From the NCBI GenBank assembly GCA_965215845.1, contig CBDCEL010000004.1, positions 2,790,001-2,854,000 of the forward strand: DNA of 64,000 nucleotides. The letters run 5' to 3'. The notes beneath the pieces are model-generated. The model ran no database searches, was not told the origin of the DNA, and worked only from the letters and a program-made list of their open reading frames with translations. The stretch comes from Aurantibacter_A sp965215845 (GTDB taxonomy: Bacteria; Bacteroidota; Bacteroidia; Flavobacteriales; Flavobacteriaceae). A program made the translations under genes and the position numbers. Shown here one piece after another: positions 42,710 to 50,916 of the stretch (position 1 is the first letter of the stretch; every line of letters starts with the position of its first letter).

Positions 42710-43258
42710 TCAATTCCACCCTACCATAAAATATTTGATTTTCGCCTTATCTGGAATCTGGACGGCTTCGATATTTACGCTAGAGGCATATCGTAAGCTC
42801 GAAGGAAGCTCCTCCTTATCGATGGTAAAATAAACGTCGCTTTCCTTCACGAACACGACCACATTGTTGATCGAAGTAATCACTTTTTTGATTTTGTAGT
42901 TGTCCTTGATATCCTTGAAAGTGCTGAGAAGCCCGATCCCTTTTTCGGTTTTGTATCTGGGGTCTTCAATTCTGATATTCTCTATGGACGGAATCGAATC
43001 TGAGGTCGGGGTCAATGTCAATAGGTGTTTTCCGCCTTTTTCATAGACCTTTATTTTTTTTGCCCCGTTTCCGAATTTCAATGCGACTGTATCCCTCACA
43101 ATCGAGTCTTTATCAAAAATGATATCGATATCACGAACTAGACTCTCTTTATTGAGATTGCCGATGCTGTCTTGTTTGATCAAAAAGGAGGTGTCTTTCT
43201 CTTTTTTGCATGACGTGTGAAGTAACCCGATCACACAGAATACGATGATAATTCTCAT
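42710..43258 (-). CDS. Predicted lipoprotein, 182 aa
   Basis: A signal peptide with lipobox (IGLLHTSCKK, Cys17). The mature part is a beta-rich domain I do not recognise, with alternating strands such as VALKFGNGAKKIKVYEKGGK and KIKKVITSINNVVVFVKESD. The start codon overlaps the stop of the upstream cupin gene by 4 bp (ATGA), indicating translational coupling. Function unknown. Confidence 0.72.
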   Translation of the reverse strand: MRIIIVFCVIGLLHTSCKKEKDTSFLIKQDSIGNLNKESLVRDIDIIFDKDSIVRDTVALKFGNGAKKIKVYEKGGKHLLTLTPTSDSIPSIENIRIEDPRYKTEKGIGLLSTFKDIKDNYKIKKVITSINNVVVFVKESDVYFTIDKEELPSSLRYASSVNIEAVQIPDKAKIKYFMVGWN

Positions 43259-43611
43259 GGATGATTGATAAATGGTTCCCCAATGCGGTCATCTTTTGAC
43301 GCAGGTTGCGAAATGACCAAAAAATGCAGTGATTTTGAGGAATTGTTTTTGATTTGATGAATTGTTTTTGGTTTGATATGAAGGCCTTCACCTTCTTTCA
43401 GTTCGGCCGTTTTTTCATTGAGAATGAAAGTGGCATGGCCTTTAAGAATGTAAAAAAACTGTTGTGAAAAATTATGGTAATGAATTGTTTCTCGGGTGTT
43501 TGGTGGCATTGATTCTTGAATGACACTTAGGTTATTTGTATTTATCAAATACCAACCGTCGCAATTGTCTCCCCAATTATAATGCTCACTATTTTGAATG
43601 CTTTTCTTCAT
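43255..43611 (-). CDS. Cupin-domain protein
   Basis: A 118-residue single-cupin protein. The two conserved motifs are visible: motif 1 ETIHYHNFSQQFFYILKG (two His and a later Glu/Gln-type ligand) and motif 2 GEGLHIKPKTIHQIKNNS (His). It should bind a metal and may be an isomerase, dioxygenase or sensor of small ligands. It overlaps the lipoprotein gene by 4 bp and lies 24 bp before the HerA-like gene's 3' end. Confidence 0.87.
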   Translation of the reverse strand: MKKSIQNSEHYNWGDNCDGWYLINTNNLSVIQESMPPNTRETIHYHNFSQQFFYILKGHATFILNEKTAELKEGEGLHIKPKTIHQIKNNSSKSLHFLVISQPASKDDRIGEPFINHP

Positions 43612-43635
43612 TTATGTTCGGGGGTGTCTTTGAAT

Positions 43636-45141
43636 CTAGCGCAAAACTTTTTTGAGCACGCCCAGCACTCCACGAATAAAGGTGGCACTGGTCAGAACTT
43701 TTATTACAGGATTCTGTCGCGTACTTCTTCTTGATGAAGATCTTCTTCGAGTAGCCTTTGCCTTTTCCTTCTTGGCCAATTTTTCGGCTTTCTCTATTTT
43801 TTCGTTGAGCATTTCATAGGCACTTTCCCTATCGATGACCTCGTTGTACTTCCCAACCAATTGTGAACTTCTGATGACCGATTTCAATTCGTTATCGGTC
43901 AAAATATCCATTCTGCTCATTGGGGCACGAAGTAATGTTGCTGCGAGGGGGGTAGGCCTTCCTTTTTCGTCAAGCGCCGAAATCAGGGCTTCCCCGATTC
44001 CGAGTGAGGTCAATACTTGCTTGGTGTCATAATACTCCGAGATGGGATAATTTTCGGCCGTCAATTTTATCGCTTTACGGTCTCGCGCGGTAAAGGCCCG
44101 CAAGGCATGTTGTACCTTCAGCCCTAATTGGGCAAGTACCTCATTGGGTACATCGGTGGGGTTTTGGGTCACGAAATAAAGACCGATACCCTTTGAACGG
44201 ATTAATTTCACGATACTCTCGATTTGATCCAATAGCGCTTTTGAGGCTTCCTTAAATATCAAATGTGCCTCGTCGATGAAGAGGATCAATTCGGGTTTGT
44301 CACTATCGCCCTGCTCTGGAAAAGTATCGTAGATTTCGGCCAGTAGGCTCAGCATAAAGGTGGAAAAGAGTTTGGGTCGATCCTGAATATCGGTTAAACG
44401 TATGATATTGATATAGCCCCGACCATCTTCATCGATTCGGGTCAAGTCGTCGACCTCAAACGATTTTTCCCCAAAAAACAGATCGGCGCCCTGCTGCTCC
44501 AATTCGATTATCTTTCTGAGGATGGTTCCGGTCGAACTGGTGGAAATCCGACCATAGTCTTTTGTAAACTCGGCCTTGCCAGCACCGGTGGCATATTGAA
44601 GCACTTTTTTGAAATCCTTTAAATCGAGCAAGGGCAATTTATTGTCATCGCAGTATTTGAATACTACGGCAACAATCCCTTCTTGGGTCACGGTCAAATC
44701 AAGGATTCTTGATAGCAAGGTCGGCCCAAACTCTGAAACGGTCGCACGGAGTTTTACCCCATCTTGTTCAGAAAGCGAAAGCACTTCGATAGGGAAGTTC
44801 TTTGGTTCGAAGGGCATGCCGATCTGCCCATGACGCTCATCGATTTTAGGATGCCCTGGGCTCGGTTGTGCCAACCCGCTGAGGTCTCCTTTTAAGTCCA
44901 TCAAAAGTACGGGAATGCCTTTGTCAGAAAGATTTTCGGCCAACACCTGAAGGGTTTTTGTTTTGCCCGTTCCCGTCGCTCCGGCTATTAATCCGTGACG
45001 GTTCAAGGTTTTCAACGGAACCTTTACGAAGGCTTTGTTTACGGCTTCACCGTCAAGCATGGCCGCCCCCATGGTTATAAAATCTCCTTTGGTCGCATAG
45101 CCTTTTTCAATATGTGCGAAAAAATCCTCTTTGTTGGGCAT
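43636..45141 (-). CDS. HerA-like ATPase (DUF853 type)
   Basis: A 501-residue FtsK/HerA-superfamily P-loop ATPase. Walker A GATGTGKTKT is at about residues 54-63. The sensor region VLLMDLKGDLSGLAQPSPGH and the Walker B LILFIDEAHLIFKEAS follow, then YFVTQNPTDVPNEVLAQLGL. The C terminus has a basic, Ser/Arg-rich tail (ATRRRSSSRRSTR). Members are thought to act on DNA or large complexes, but the role in Bacteroidota is not fixed. No NurA-type nuclease is next to it. A TATTTTTA box lies about 16 nt upstream on the minus strand. Confidence 0.87.
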   Translation of the reverse strand: MPNKEDFFAHIEKGYATKGDFITMGAAMLDGEAVNKAFVKVPLKTLNRHGLIAGATGTGKTKTLQVLAENLSDKGIPVLLMDLKGDLSGLAQPSPGHPKIDERHGQIGMPFEPKNFPIEVLSLSEQDGVKLRATVSEFGPTLLSRILDLTVTQEGIVAVVFKYCDDNKLPLLDLKDFKKVLQYATGAGKAEFTKDYGRISTSSTGTILRKIIELEQQGADLFFGEKSFEVDDLTRIDEDGRGYINIIRLTDIQDRPKLFSTFMLSLLAEIYDTFPEQGDSDKPELILFIDEAHLIFKEASKALLDQIESIVKLIRSKGIGLYFVTQNPTDVPNEVLAQLGLKVQHALRAFTARDRKAIKLTAENYPISEYYDTKQVLTSLGIGEALISALDEKGRPTPLAATLLRAPMSRMDILTDNELKSVIRSSQLVGKYNEVIDRESAYEMLNEKIEKAEKLAKKEKAKATRRRSSSRRSTRQNPVIKVLTSATFIRGVLGVLKKVLR

Positions 45142-45211
45142 GTAGTTTATTTTGGGTTAAAAATAGGGATTTTTGCGTGTTGTTAGGGTACTTTAATTAG
45201 TGGTTTGGAAT

Positions 45212-45243
45212 TTGGGATTTGGAATTCATGAAGTCTATCTTTG
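45212..45243 (+). promoter_or_regulatory. queE promoter, predicted leaderless
   Basis: TTG (45212-45214), a 21-bp spacer, then TATCTTTG (45236-45243), a perfect -7 box. It ends only 4 nt before the ATG at 45248, so transcription should start at or next to the start codon. Confidence 0.65.
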
Positions 45244-45247
45244 TCGA

Positions 45248-45880
45248 ATGCATAAGAACGATGTCTTAGAGGAAGTTTCAGAAGGTACTATGCTCCCCTT
45301 GATGGAAGAATTCTATACCATTCAAGGCGAAGGTTTCCATAAGGGTACGGCTGCTTATTTTATTCGTATTGGCGGATGCGATGTAGGCTGCCATTGGTGT
45401 GACGTCAAGGAAAGCTGGAGTGCGGAACTTCATCCGCCTACATCCATCGAGAGTATCGTTAAAAATGCTTCGAGGCATTCAGATACCATAGTGGTCACGG
45501 GAGGAGAACCTTTGATGTGGAACATGGAACCCTTAACGAAAAGCCTCAAGGCGCAAAATCTTCAAACACATATCGAAACCTCTGGCGCATATAAATTGAC
45601 GGGGATTTGGGACTGGATCTGTCTTTCCCCCAAGAAAAATATGGTCCCGAAAAAAGGGATATACGGTCAGGCCCATGAGTTGAAAGTCATTGTATATAAT
45701 AGACATGATTTGATTTTTGCCGAAGAGCAAGCGGCCTTGGTGAATGAAAGTTGCATCCTATATCTTCAGCCTGAATGGAGTGTTCGGGAAAAAGTGACTC
45801 CTTTAATCGTCGATTATGTGATGCAAAACCCCAAATGGAAGGTTTCACTGCAAACCCACAAATATTTGAATATACCTTAG
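45248..45880 (+). CDS. queE: 7-carboxy-7-deazaguanine synthase
   Basis: A 210-residue radical-SAM enzyme converting 6-carboxy-tetrahydropterin to CDG in queuosine synthesis. Signatures: MEEFYTIQGEGFHKGTAAYF, the iron-sulfur motif CDVGCHWC (CxxxCxxC), VVTGGEPLMW and THIETSGAYKL. Length fits flavobacterial QueE. I chose the ATG at 45248 over the earlier GTG at 45200, because a promoter ends just before it. A later ATG (45290, MLPLMEEF) is an alternative that would leave a 46-nt leader. No other queuosine genes are in the window. Confidence 0.94.
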   Translation: MHKNDVLEEVSEGTMLPLMEEFYTIQGEGFHKGTAAYFIRIGGCDVGCHWCDVKESWSAELHPPTSIESIVKNASRHSDTIVVTGGEPLMWNMEPLTKSLKAQNLQTHIETSGAYKLTGIWDWICLSPKKNMVPKKGIYGQAHELKVIVYNRHDLIFAEEQAALVNESCILYLQPEWSVREKVTPLIVDYVMQNPKWKVSLQTHKYLNIP

Positions 45881-45976
45881 TTAGGTGCTAAACGCTAGGC
45901 AGTCGAAATGCGAAACTTGAATAATTAAGATTTTCCAGAAACCAATGCGAGTTGATTTAATTCTGGCTATTACAAA

Positions 45977-46855
45977 CTACCTCCCCCCGTTGGCTTGAAG
46001 GTCACGAATGCATTCAGAATCCAAGAGGACAGCCGGTGCATTGCCCTTTGCGGTGTTTTTGCCCAACATTTGAAGTACACTGTTTCCACTTAACGAACAA
46101 CCGGCTTTAAGTCCCGACCCATTGTTGTTTTTGGCGGTAAGCAAAGAACTTTTACCCGAAGGTCCACCGAATTGCAATTCGGCCCGCATTAAACATCCCT
46201 GTACATTGCAATGATTCACCGCTTGAGGGTCTTCATGCGGATTGACCTGTGGTGTGCCTAAATCGACTAGACCGAACAAATGGCCGAACTCGTGGTTCAG
46301 GGTGGCCGTTTCTACATCGGTAATCGATATAAACGGGCTTTGGGAAGCCAAGCTCCAAACCGTATTCTCATGAATGATCATTGAAGTATTTCTATACACG
46401 GCACCTAGGGTAACAAGGCCTTCATCTTCATTATCGTCTTCCGCAGGGGCATCGGCAAAATAAATGTAAATGGCCAAGGTTTCCCCGTTGTTATAAGCGG
46501 TTCTATGTTCAGATTCCAAATCTGCAATTTCCTGTAAACTCAATGATTCCTCTTCAGGTGAAGCGACCTCTTTATAAACGACTTCAATTTCTTGCTTGAA
46601 GGTTCGTTGTCTTAAAAAATCAACAAAATTCGATATGCCATTGGGTGTTGGCCTGAAACCCTTGACATGCACTATTTCGATAAGTAGTTTGGTATAGACC
46701 TCGTTGGAGAGAATATCGTTTGCCGAATCGCCTGTACTTTTGAGATTCAACGATTTATCAACGGTCTGCGCCTGGGGTTCGCCATCTGAATTTTTTGAAC
46801 AACTCGATAAGGACAGTAAGCACAACGCAAGAATATAGCAACCAAATTTTTTCAT
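45977..46855 (-). CDS. Secreted metallopeptidase lipoprotein (metzincin-like)
   Basis: A 292-residue predicted lipoprotein (LLSLSSCSKN, lipobox Cys19). The zinc motif HEFGHLFGLVDLG fits HExxHxxGxxD, the metzincin-type pattern with Asp as the third ligand. It is followed by a Cys pair segment CNVQGCLMRAEL. A low-complexity acidic stretch (PAEDDNEDEG) precedes the catalytic part. Flavobacterial homologues are often called membrane metalloprotease. Upstream ATGs (46864, 46903) are in frame but would spoil the signal peptide. It is followed by no gene on the same strand until the HerA-like gene. Confidence 0.8.
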   Translation of the reverse strand: MKKFGCYILALCLLSLSSCSKNSDGEPQAQTVDKSLNLKSTGDSANDILSNEVYTKLLIEIVHVKGFRPTPNGISNFVDFLRQRTFKQEIEVVYKEVASPEEESLSLQEIADLESEHRTAYNNGETLAIYIYFADAPAEDDNEDEGLVTLGAVYRNTSMIIHENTVWSLASQSPFISITDVETATLNHEFGHLFGLVDLGTPQVNPHEDPQAVNHCNVQGCLMRAELQFGGPSGKSSLLTAKNNNGSGLKAGCSLSGNSVLQMLGKNTAKGNAPAVLLDSECIRDLQANGGR

Positions 46856-46905
46856 AGCAATCATTTTAGCGCCCCGTCGTAATAACGCAATTATCGTGCC
46901 CACTA

Positions 46906-47634
46906 TTATAATTTGGGCGATAATTTAGCCAAATAGTCGAAATGTTCGCCCTGAACTAACATTTGGCATTCGTAACCATTCTCAATGGCCTGGTCATTCA
47001 AGGTCGCAAAGTCGATATACAGCCATTTGAAGGGCATGCTTCTTTTTTGTTTGTACTCCATGGTGAATTCGATTTCACCATAGTACGCTGAACAATTTGA
47101 TATATCGTAATGACCATCTTTGGTCTCATACATATAGATGATGTCACTTGAATCAAGCACTATAAAACCTTCAGGTTTCAATAGCGTTTTTGCATGAACC
47201 AAAAATTGATTTAGACCTCCTAAATGGCCCACAAGGCCGATTCCGTTCATGAGCAGCAACAAGGTATCAAATTTTTCATTTGAATACCCATAAATATCCG
47301 AATGTATTGTTTTTTTTACCCCTCTTCTTTTGCATACCTCAATAGCCCCGATACTTGTATCCAATGCGGTTGCATCAAAACCGTTTTGTTGAAGGTAAAG
47401 ACTATGATTTCCCGCTCCACAGCCTATATCCAATACTTTGCCATAACAATTTTTTAAGGCTACTTTCTCCAAAAACGGCATTTCGGAGTGGTCGCGAAAA
47501 AGATAGGATAAGGGCATCACATCCTTTTCTTCCAACGAGGAATAGGTAACGATATCTTCAGCATATGAATCTGTCTGAAAATCCAATAATGCTTGGCCAA
47601 AAATGTCCTCGGACATAAAATTTGTACTTTGCAT
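46906..47634 (-). CDS. Class I SAM-dependent methyltransferase
   Basis: A 242-residue methyltransferase with motif I VLDIGCGAGNHSLYLQQNGF and the acidic-loop ATALDTS. The following motifs are LLLLMNGIGLVGHLGGL and LLKPEGFIVLDSSD. The substrate is unknown. A -7-like box (CACATTTG on the minus strand) lies 1 nt before the first ATG, so the second ATG at 47616 (MSEDIFGQ) may be the true start. It is divergent from the DUF2059 gene, with only 32 bp between the start codons. Confidence 0.85.
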   Translation of the reverse strand: MQSTNFMSEDIFGQALLDFQTDSYAEDIVTYSSLEEKDVMPLSYLFRDHSEMPFLEKVALKNCYGKVLDIGCGAGNHSLYLQQNGFDATALDTSIGAIEVCKRRGVKKTIHSDIYGYSNEKFDTLLLLMNGIGLVGHLGGLNQFLVHAKTLLKPEGFIVLDSSDIIYMYETKDGHYDISNCSAYYGEIEFTMEYKQKRSMPFKWLYIDFATLNDQAIENGYECQMLVQGEHFDYLAKLSPKL

Positions 47635-47666
47635 GCAAATGTGATATTTTTTTTATTCAATTCACT

Positions 47667-48194
47667 ATGAAAAAAGGAATTCCACTTTTTTTTGGCCTGT
47701 ACTTTTTGTTTATGGGATGCTCCATCGCACAGGAACGTCCTGATATTGAATTGGTGGAAACCTATCTCGATGCGAACGGAAGTTTGAACCAATATGAATT
47801 TGCCTATAATCAATTGTTGAAAATGTTGGGGGAGCAATACCCTAAATCGGAGGCCAACAAACAGGGGTGGGATTATCTTGAGCGTAACAAAGAAAATGCC
47901 TTGGTGGAAATGAAAATGCTGCTGATTCCCATATATGGAGCCCATTTCAGTAAAACGGATTTGATGCAAATGACCAATTTCTATCGAAGCGATACTGGGC
48001 GACAATTGGTGAACGACCCTACCAAAATGACCGATGGGCAAAAACTGGAACTGAATTCGTATTACAACAGTGAGATTGGCCATAAACTCATTGAAAAGCG
48101 ATCGTTATTATCCGAGGCGATATCTTCCGCATCCGAAAGTTGGAGTCGTGACCTCTACGAAAGTGCCATAAGCCTTCTGAAAAGTGAACGATAG
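47667..48194 (+). CDS. DUF2059 domain protein, secreted
   Basis: A 175-residue protein with a signal peptide (PLFFGLYFLFMGCSIAQ; the Cys could also be a lipobox). The DUF2059 region is helical, with ELVETYLDANGSLNQYEFAY and the family-typical FSKTDLMQMTNFYRSDTGRQ. Family function is unknown. The stop overlaps the next gene (YkgJ-type) by 11 nt, so translation is coupled. Confidence 0.82.
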   Translation: MKKGIPLFFGLYFLFMGCSIAQERPDIELVETYLDANGSLNQYEFAYNQLLKMLGEQYPKSEANKQGWDYLERNKENALVEMKMLLIPIYGAHFSKTDLMQMTNFYRSDTGRQLVNDPTKMTDGQKLELNSYYNSEIGHKLIEKRSLLSEAISSASESWSRDLYESAISLLKSER

Positions 48195-48681
48195 TTTAGC
48201 AGATCTCTCGAAAAAGGCCAAAGCCAAGCACGGGGAGAACGTGAAGTTCTTTTCAAAACTACGCAGTAAGCCACCCAAGAATTTAGATTATCTGATGCGA
48301 GAACTTCACGAAGTCGAGTTCGAGCGCACCGAATGTTTGAAATGTGCCAATTGCTGCAAGACTACGGGACCGTTGTTCACGAATGCCGATATCGAGCGAA
48401 TCGCCAAATTTCTGCGATTGAGACCGCAGCAATTTGTTTCAAAGTATTTATTGGTAGATGAAGAAAACGACCATGTTCTCCAGAATGTACCCTGTGCTTT
48501 TTTAGACGAACAGAACTACTGCTCGATTTACGAGGTTCGGCCAAAGGCCTGCAGGGAATTTCCACATACCGACCGAAGAAAGTTCCATCAAATAAGCAAT
48601 CTAACATTAAAAAATGTCGCCATTTGTCCTGCAGCATTCAACATTGTGGAGGAATTGAAGAAAAGAGCAGTTAGTAAATAA
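48184..48681 (+). CDS. YkgJ-family cysteine-cluster protein
   Basis: A 165-residue protein with a GTG start overlapping the DUF2059 gene by 11 nt. It has the cysteine cluster of the YkgJ family: CLKCANCCKTTGPLF (CxxCxxCC), then CAFLDEQNYCSIYEVRPKAC and a final Cys in VAICPAAF. The pattern suggests binding of a metal or an iron-sulfur cluster. Enzymatic role is unknown. Confidence 0.85.
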   Translation: MNDSLADLSKKAKAKHGENVKFFSKLRSKPPKNLDYLMRELHEVEFERTECLKCANCCKTTGPLFTNADIERIAKFLRLRPQQFVSKYLLVDEENDHVLQNVPCAFLDEQNYCSIYEVRPKACREFPHTDRRKFHQISNLTLKNVAICPAAFNIVEELKKRAVSK

Positions 48682-48783
48682 TTGGCTGAGCAGGTAATGT
48701 GATTGACCATGTGTGGCGAATGTTGAAAAAACAAATCTTCGATCCCAAAGGCAACCGGAGCTTTAGATTTTTTGAATTTGAAT

Positions 48784-48814
48784 CTGGTCTTGAACTTGTT
48801 AGGTCGTATCTTTA
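48784..48814 (+). promoter_or_regulatory. Promoter of the sterol-desaturase gene, predicted leaderless
   Basis: CTG (48784-48786), a 20-bp spacer and TATCTTTA (48807-48814), one mismatch from the -7 consensus at its last base. The box ends exactly 4 nt before the ATG at 48819, the same geometry as at queE. Confidence 0.5.
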
Positions 48815-48818
48815 GTCC

Positions 48819-49673
48819 ATGGAAACCCTGATAAATTATTTTGAGAATATACCTTCACTGCATCGAAGTTTGATTTTAGTGGGTGGACTCACTTTTTTCT
48901 GGATTTTGGAGGGTCTTGTACCACTTTATAAATTCGACTATCAGAAATGGCGCCATGCTTGGCCCAATCTGTTCTTTACCTTCACGACGGTATTGATCAA
49001 TTTTCTATTGGCATTCTTACTTCTGAAAACGAGTGATTGGACGGTTGCCAATGACTTTGGCATTATTAATTGGTTGCCCGAAATGTCGATTTGGCTTTAT
49101 GGGATATTGGGTGTCTTGCTCTTGGATTTCATTGGGGCCTATTTGGCGCACCTTGTCGAACATAAGGTGAAACCCCTATGGATGGTACATTTGGTTCATC
49201 ATACGGATCACAATGTCGATACCACGACTGCGAACAGGCATCACCCACTGGAAAGTCTGATTCGATACGGTTTCACCCTTTTTGGGGTTTTTATTATTGG
49301 AGCTCCCATGGGAATCGTCATGCTTTATCAGTCACTTTCGTTGGTCGCGACCCAATTTAGCCATGCGAACATAAGCTTGCCAAAAAAAGTTGATGAGGCC
49401 TTAAGTTGGGTTATTGTATCGCCAGACATGCATAAGGTACATCATCACAATCGACTTCCCTATACCGATTCCAATTATGGAAATATTTTTTCGATATGGG
49501 ATCGGCTATTGGGCACTTTTATGAAATTGGATACCGATAAAATCGTTTATGGGGTCGATACCTTTCCCGATGAGATTGAAAACGCCAGCTTGATGGGCTT
49601 GTTGAAGCAACCTTTTCATAAATATAGGAAGCCCACGACGATGACCAATGAAGGGGAACAAATCAATAGATAA
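48819..49673 (+). CDS. Sterol desaturase/fatty acid hydroxylase-family protein
   Basis: A 284-residue membrane di-iron oxygenase. It has about four hydrophobic segments and the histidine motifs of the family: HLVEH (HxxxH), HLVHHTDHN (HxxHH), NRHHP and HKVHHHN (HxxHH). They should bind two irons that hydroxylate or desaturate a lipid, sterol-like or carotenoid substrate. The substrate is unknown. The 3' end overlaps the convergent NamZ gene by 11 bp. Confidence 0.9.
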   Translation: METLINYFENIPSLHRSLILVGGLTFFWILEGLVPLYKFDYQKWRHAWPNLFFTFTTVLINFLLAFLLLKTSDWTVANDFGIINWLPEMSIWLYGILGVLLLDFIGAYLAHLVEHKVKPLWMVHLVHHTDHNVDTTTANRHHPLESLIRYGFTLFGVFIIGAPMGIVMLYQSLSLVATQFSHANISLPKKVDEALSWVIVSPDMHKVHHHNRLPYTDSNYGNIFSIWDRLLGTFMKLDTDKIVYGVDTFPDEIENASLMGLLKQPFHKYRKPTTMTNEGEQINR

Positions 49674-50913
49674 GATATTTCGCGCGAATCTTTCCAAAGG
49701 CTTCCAGGTCTTCTTGCCAACTTGCTTTGATTTCTTCCTCCGAAAGCCCCTCTTCGATTTGTCTTTGCAAGCTTTCGGTACCGGCATGTCTTGTAAAGCC
49801 CGAGGTATTGAAGAAAAGTGATTTGTCGGTACAATTGTTATAGGCATCTATCAACCATTTTAGGGATACCTCATCCATTTTCGGAATCTGTGTGAGATCC
49901 TTCCCAAAACACTTCTTGCCATTTTCCTTTGGATTTTTTGACCCGAAATTTGGTCCTGGCACATAGCTGAAGCTGTATTGACTTTCATCAAGAAAGGAAG
50001 CTCCATAACGTTGAAATTGAAATTCGGTTCCCCTTCCGGCATTGACATTGGTGCCCTCAAAGAGCCCAAGGCTGGGGTAGAGGTTTATGGCCTGTGCACT
50101 TGGCAAATTAGGCGAAGGCCTTATAGGCAGTTCATATTCCGATTCATGGGTGTATTCTTGCAAGGGAATAACGGTCAGTCTTGCCTTACGGCTTTTTTCG
50201 AGCCATCCTTCCCCATTGATCATTTTGGCATATTCGCCTATGGTCATACCATATACCAGAGGTATATTGGTCATGCCTAAAAAGCTGTGATGTTGAGTCT
50301 CCATGGTCGGCCCATCAACATAATGGCCGTTCGGGTTTGGCCTGTCCAAGACAAGTATTTCGCGATGGCTTTCGGCAGAAGCTTCCATAACCAATTGCAA
50401 GGTGGCGATATACGTATAAAAGCGAACGCCAACATCTTGAATATCGAAGATTATGACATCGACATTTGCCAATTGCGAAGGTTTAGGCTTTCGATTTTCT
50501 CCGTATAGCGAGATAATGGGCAGGCCCGTTTTTGAGTCGATTCCATCTTTGACATGCTCGCCCGCATCTGCGCTGCCCCTAAAACCGTGTTCGGGGGCAA
50601 ATACCTTCTTAATGGCAATATTGTGTGACAAAAGTGAATCTACTAGATGGGTGTAATCGCCATTCTCCTTGAAAATTACAGAGGTTTGATTGGCCACTAT
50701 GGCCACTCGTTTGCCCCTGATATTGGGCAAATAACCCTCTAGATTGTTTGCGCCTACAATGATTGAAGACTGCCCATTTTTTGAATTCGAATTTCCGTTC
50801 GAATCGACCTGGGCGGTCTTGTCCTTACCGCGATTGCCGCAAGCATTACCTATGATGATGGGAATTAAAACCCATAATAAAACTGTATTTTTGAAACCGG
50901 AAAAAAAGCGCAT
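49663..50913 (-). CDS. DUF1343/NamZ-type exo-beta-N-acetylmuramidase lipoprotein
   Basis: A 416-residue predicted lipoprotein: signal peptide with lipobox (IIIGNAC, Cys25), an Asn/Ser/Lys linker, then the NamZ (DUF1343) domain. Landmarks: KRVAIVANQTSVIFKENGDY, KVFAPEHGFRGSADAGEHVK, DVIIFDIQDVGVRFYTYIAT and RPNPNGHYVDGPT. NamZ releases MurNAc from peptidoglycan fragments for cell-wall recycling. That role is inferred from the family. The start codon lies 3 bp from that of the divergent permease gene, so one of the two promoters must be inside the opposite gene. Confidence 0.9.
   Translation of the reverse strand: MRFFSGFKNTVLLWVLIPIIIGNACGNRGKDKTAQVDSNGNSNSKNGQSSIIVGANNLEGYLPNIRGKRVAIVANQTSVIFKENGDYTHLVDSLLSHNIAIKKVFAPEHGFRGSADAGEHVKDGIDSKTGLPIISLYGENRKPKPSQLANVDVIIFDIQDVGVRFYTYIATLQLVMEASAESHREILVLDRPNPNGHYVDGPTMETQHHSFLGMTNIPLVYGMTIGEYAKMINGEGWLEKSRKARLTVIPLQEYTHESEYELPIRPSPNLPSAQAINLYPSLGLFEGTNVNAGRGTEFQFQRYGASFLDESQYSFSYVPGPNFGSKNPKENGKKCFGKDLTQIPKMDEVSLKWLIDAYNNCTDKSLFFNTSGFTRHAGTESLQRQIEEGLSEEEIKASWQEDLEAFGKIRAKYLIY
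50886..50893 (+). promoter_or_regulatory. -7 promoter box of the FtsX-type permease gene
   Basis: TATTTTTG matches TAnnTTTG exactly and ends 23 nt before the TTG start at 50917. It lies inside the start of the divergent NamZ coding sequence. It supports the unusual TTG start. Confidence 0.5.
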
Positions 50914-50916
50914 CTT

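Noticed and set aside
43636..45141. HerA-NurA or HerA-based anti-phage defence system
   Set aside because: The ATPase is of the DUF853 type and no nuclease, SIR2, methylase or other defence gene is beside it. The neighbours are a cupin, a lipoprotein and queE.
45200..45880. Upstream GTG (45200) as the queE start
   Set aside because: It would place the start upstream of a perfect -7 box and add 16 residues not seen in the family.
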